A stretch of 64,000 nucleotides of DNA, taken from Humitalea rosea. Its GTDB lineage: Bacteria; Pseudomonadota; Alphaproteobacteria; Acetobacterales; Acetobacteraceae. The notes beneath the pieces were generated by a model. The model searched no databases, had not been told where the DNA came from, and saw only the letters and a program-made list of their open reading frames with translations. This document shows, piece after piece, positions 59,992-64,000 of this stretch (positions within the stretch are counted from its first letter, which is position 1; the number at the start of each line of letters is the position of its first letter). The position numbers and the translations under genes are program-made. The DNA is taken from contig NZ_QKYU01000007.1 in the NCBI RefSeq assembly GCF_003253705.1, positions 62,001 through 126,000 of the forward strand, read 5' to 3'.

Positions 59992-60041
59992 TTGACCTCG
60001 TGAAGATCATCGAGGTTTGACCTCGTGAAGATAATCGAGGT
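59992..60041 (+). repeat. 25-bp tandem duplication of the glycosyltransferase start
   Basis: Copies 59992-60016 and 60017-60041 differ by one base (C to A). Each spans TTGACCTCG, the GTG start, and the codons for K-I-I-E-V. Because 25 is not a multiple of three, the first copy runs out of frame and stops at 60018, leaving a decoy start. Confidence 0.9.
60000..60020 (+). other. Six-codon upstream mini-ORF (V-K-I-I-E-V)
   Basis: GTG at 60000, five more sense codons identical in peptide to the start of the glycosyltransferase, then TGA at 60018-60020, five bases before the real GTG at 60025. It arises from the duplication. If translated, ribosomes could re-initiate or the real start could be attenuated. 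No strong Shine-Dalgarno distinguishes the two. Confidence 0.5.
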
Positions 60042-61122
60042 CGCGAACGTCGATTTCGCGCTGCGCCACTTCGTCCTGCCGCTGATGCGGGGGCTGCGCG
60101 ACCGGGGGCATGAGGTGATCGGCGTCGCCGCCGGCGGGCCGCTGCTGCCCGAGCCGGACGGCTTCCGGGTCATCGCCCTGCCCATGGCGCGCAGCCTGAA
60201 CCCCTGGGCGCAGGCACGGGCGGCGCTAGCGCTGTGGCGGCTGTTCCGGGCGGAGCGGCCGGATCTGGTGCATGGGCATTTCCCGATTTCGGGCTTCCTG
60301 GCCCGGATCGTGGCGCGTGCGGCCGGGGTGCCGAGGATCGCCTATACCTGCCACGGTTTCCTGTTCAACCAGCCGGGGCCGCTCTGGCGACGCTGGCTGT
60401 CGGTTGCGATGGAATGGCTGGGCGGGCGGGTCACCGACGTCTTCATGACCGTCAGCGCCGAGGAAGCCGCCGACGCCCGCCGGCTGCACATCGCCCGCGA
60501 CCCCATCGCCATCGGCAATGGCCGCGACCCCGCCCGCTTCCGCCCCGATGCCGCCACCCGTGCCGCGATCCGGGCCGAGATGGGCACGGCCGAGGCGACC
60601 TGCGTCATCATCGCCGTCTCCCGCCTGGTCCGGCACAAGGGCTACCGCGAGCTTCTGGCCGCCATGGCGGCGGTGCCGGAGGCGGAGCTTTGGGTGGTGG
60701 GCAACCGCCTGGCCACCGACCGGGGCGAGGATCTGGAGCCCGCCTTCGCCGCCGCCGGCCTCGGCGGGCGGCTGAAGCGGCTGGGCTATCGCGCGGATGT
60801 GCCGGCGCTGCTGGCGGCGGCCGATGTGTTCTGCCTGCCCTCCTACTTCGAGGGCCTGCCCATGGGCATCATCGAGGCGATGCTGACCGGCCTGCCGGTG
60901 GTCGCGACCGATATCCGCGGCTGCCGCGAACAGGTGCTGCCGGAACAGACCGGGCTGCTGGTGCCGCCGATGCAGGTCGCACCTTTGGCCGAGGCCCTGG
61001 CGCGGCTCGCGGCCGATCCGGCGCTGCGGGCGCGGATGGGCGCGGCCGGGCGGGCGCGGGCGATGGCGGAGTATGACGAGGCCAAGGTGCTGGCGCGGAC
61101 GCTGGACCTGCTGGGCGCCTGA
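60025..61122 (+). CDS. Glycosyltransferase family 4 protein
   Basis: A 365-residue GT-B enzyme with a GTG start in the second copy of the duplicated region. VKIIEVANVDFALRHFVLPL is the N-terminal donor-domain opening; VSRLVRHKGYRELLAAMA and FEGLPMGIIEAMLTGLPVVA-type (YFEGLPMGIIEAMLTG) carry the E-x7-E motif. It transfers a sugar from an NDP donor to an unknown lipid or polysaccharide acceptor. Neighbours (secB, purH) give no hint. Confidence 0.9.
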   Translation: MKIIEVANVDFALRHFVLPLMRGLRDRGHEVIGVAAGGPLLPEPDGFRVIALPMARSLNPWAQARAALALWRLFRAERPDLVHGHFPISGFLARIVARAAGVPRIAYTCHGFLFNQPGPLWRRWLSVAMEWLGGRVTDVFMTVSAEEAADARRLHIARDPIAIGNGRDPARFRPDAATRAAIRAEMGTAEATCVIIAVSRLVRHKGYRELLAAMAAVPEAELWVVGNRLATDRGEDLEPAFAAAGLGGRLKRLGYRADVPALLAAADVFCLPSYFEGLPMGIIEAMLTGLPVVATDIRGCREQVLPEQTGLLVPPMQVAPLAEALARLAADPALRARMGAAGRARAMAEYDEAKVLARTLDLLGA

Positions 61123-61185
61123 CCGTTTGCCCTGGCGGGGGCAGGGGTCTATCCCCCCGCCCAAACAGTCCCGAGCCTCTGCCCC

Positions 61186-62763
<1,578 letters not shown>

Positions 62764-62810
62764 CGCCCGCAGTGTAGGCCGGAGCTCGCGGACATCGCGG
62801 GGGCGGGCCG

Positions 62811-64000
62811 ATGACGACCGAGTCGATGCTGGTGGCGGCCGTGGCGCTGGTCGTGGTGGTGCTGATCGTGGCGCTGCTGCTGCGCCCGCGCGACACCGGG
62901 GCGGCGGCCCTGCTGCAATCCCTGGCGCAGGCGCAGACGCAGCAGGCCGAGCGCCTCGCCGCCCTGCTGCCCGCCGTGCAACAGGCGCTGGCGGCCCAGA
63001 ACCTGGCCATCGCCGACCGCGCCCGTGCCGAGAGCGGCCAAATCGGCGACCGGCTCACCCAGGCCACCGCCACCATGACCGATACGCTGGTCGCCCAGGC
63101 CAAGGCTGTGGGCGATGCGGTGGCAAAACAGAATGAGCGGCTGGATGCGCAGGATGCGCGGCTGGCCGAGCGCCTCGCCGCCTCCAGCCTGCTGCTGGAA
63201 AAAGTGTTGAAGGAGCAGAACGAGTCGCTCTCCCTCGCCTTGGCTGGGCAGACGGATAAGGTCGGGCGGCAATTGACCGAGCAGATGGCCACCGCCCAGA
63301 CCACCGCCGCGGCGATCACCGAGCGTCTGGCCGTGATCGATGCGGCGCGCGGGAATATCGAGGCGCTGGGGGCGCAGGTCGGCTCGCTCTCCGCCATCCT
63401 CTCCAACAAGCAGACGCGCGGCGCCTTCGGCGAGGTCCAGCTTCGCGCCCTGGTCGAGGACCGGCTGCCGCCCGGGGCCTATGACTGGCAATGCACGCTG
63501 AGCACCGGGGTGCGCGCCGATTGCCGCATCAACCTCGCCTTCCCGCCCGGCCCGATCGTGGTGGACAGCAAATTCCCGCTGGAGGGCTGGCAGGCGATCC
63601 AGGGCAATACCGATCCGGTGGCGCTGCGCGCCTTCGCCGTCTCCGTCCGCAAGCATGTCGAGGACATCGCGGAGAAATACATCCTGGATGGCGAGACCGC
63701 GGATGGCGCGCTGCTGTTTCTGCCCTCCGAGGCGGTTTATGCCGATCTGCATGTGCGGCTGCCGGAGCTGGTCGAGGCCGCCTCCCGCCGCCGGGTCTAT
63801 ATCGTCTCGCCAACCACGCTCTGGGCGGTGCTCGGCACCATGCGATCGCTGATGCGGGATGTGCGGGTGCGGGCGGAGACGCGGACGATCCAGGACGCCG
63901 TCCGCGGCCTCGGCAGCGATGTGGTGCGGCTGGAAAGCCGGGTCGGCGACCTGCGCAGGCATTTCGACCAGGCGCATAAGGACATCGGGCAGATCGAGAT
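62811..64000 (+). CDS. rmuC: DNA recombination protein RmuC, 3' end beyond the window
   Basis: From the ATG at 62811 the frame is open to the window end (about 396 codons, no stop). An N-terminal transmembrane helix ([19 protein letters not shown]) is followed by a long coiled coil rich in Gln, Ala and Glu, then the RmuC nuclease-like core: [54 protein letters not shown], and [19 protein letters not shown]. It limits DNA inversions in E. coli. The C-terminus is missing only because the window ends. Confidence 0.93.
   Translation, partial: MTTESMLVAAVALVVVVLIVALLLRPRDTGAAALLQSLAQAQTQQAERLAALLPAVQQALAAQNLAIADRARAESGQIGDRLTQATATMTDTLVAQAKAVGDAVAKQNERLDAQDARLAERLAASSLLLEKVLKEQNESLSLALAGQTDKVGRQLTEQMATAQTTAAAITERLAVIDAARGNIEALGAQVGSLSAILSNKQTRGAFGEVQLRALVEDRLPPGAYDWQCTLSTGVRADCRINLAFPPGPIVVDSKFPLEGWQAIQGNTDPVALRAFAVSVRKHVEDIAEKYILDGETADGALLFLPSEAVYADLHVRLPELVEAASRRRVYIVSPTTLWAVLGTMRSLMRDVRVRAETRTIQDAVRGLGSDVVRLESRVGDLRRHFDQAHKDIGQIE

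Overview
The window is about 70% G+C and reads as a chromosomal segment of an alphaproteobacterium, most likely Acetobacteraceae (Roseomonas-like). The grounds are a GcrA cell-cycle regulator, a TIGR02300 (FYDLN-acid) protein, the gene orders aroA-cmk-rpsA...ihfB and pyrF-trpF-trpB-trpA...accD-folC, a type III PKS/methyltransferase/flavoprotein trio, frequent GTG/TTG starts and ATGA-type gene overlaps. The family-level placement is inference. I found no tRNA, rRNA, CRISPR array, insertion sequence or phage gene.

Layout. 0-6.6 kb: an HxlR regulator divergent from a SnoaL-like/SDR pair, then gcrA, an acetamidase and a SWIM/SNF2 helicase (all minus strand), and a small unknown protein. 6.8-14.6 kb: a compact run of about eleven mostly uncharacterised envelope genes (two COG4223/mitofilin-like proteins, a PstS-like periplasmic protein, a secreted unknown, a glycine-zipper peptide, DUF4239 and DUF6524 membrane proteins, and a beta-carbonic-anhydrase-like protein). 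The carbonic-anhydrase-like protein carries the same C-terminal domain as a stand-alone gene at the other end of the run. This is the best candidate for an undescribed system. 14.6-21 kb: a PLP enzyme, an MFS transporter, methyltransferases, a cupin, a GST, gloB and a quinone reductase. 21-23 kb: a PadR regulator and a Cys-tailed flavoprotein, each preceded by the same 24-bp operator-like site. 23.3-25.7 kb: a GntR regulator and an IlvD/Edd dehydratase. 25.8-28.6 kb: the type III polyketide trio. 28.7-38 kb: transport, amidohydrolase/AraC, moeB-DsrE-SH3, a double YciI protein, an acetoacetyl-CoA reductase and AmpG.

38-53.7 kb is core housekeeping: TIGR02300, aroA, cmk, rpsA, a trypsin-like protease, sppA, ihfB, lapA, pyrF, trpF-trpB-trpA, accD and folC. 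Four accessory genes interrupt trpA-accD: a SnoaL-like protein behind a Shine-Dalgarno-trapping hairpin, a YnfA protein, a secreted unknown, and a PEP-CTERM VWA protein with a convincing sigma-54 promoter plus IHF-like site. 53.8-57.7 kb is a methionine ABC transporter operon with an LLM flavin monooxygenase. The window closes with a PQQ-type sugar dehydrogenase, trxA, secB, a glycosyltransferase whose start region is duplicated, purH and the first part of rmuC.

Start codons were chosen by reading for ribosome-binding sites, signal peptides and family N-termini. Where they differ from the longest reading frame, this is said in the entry.
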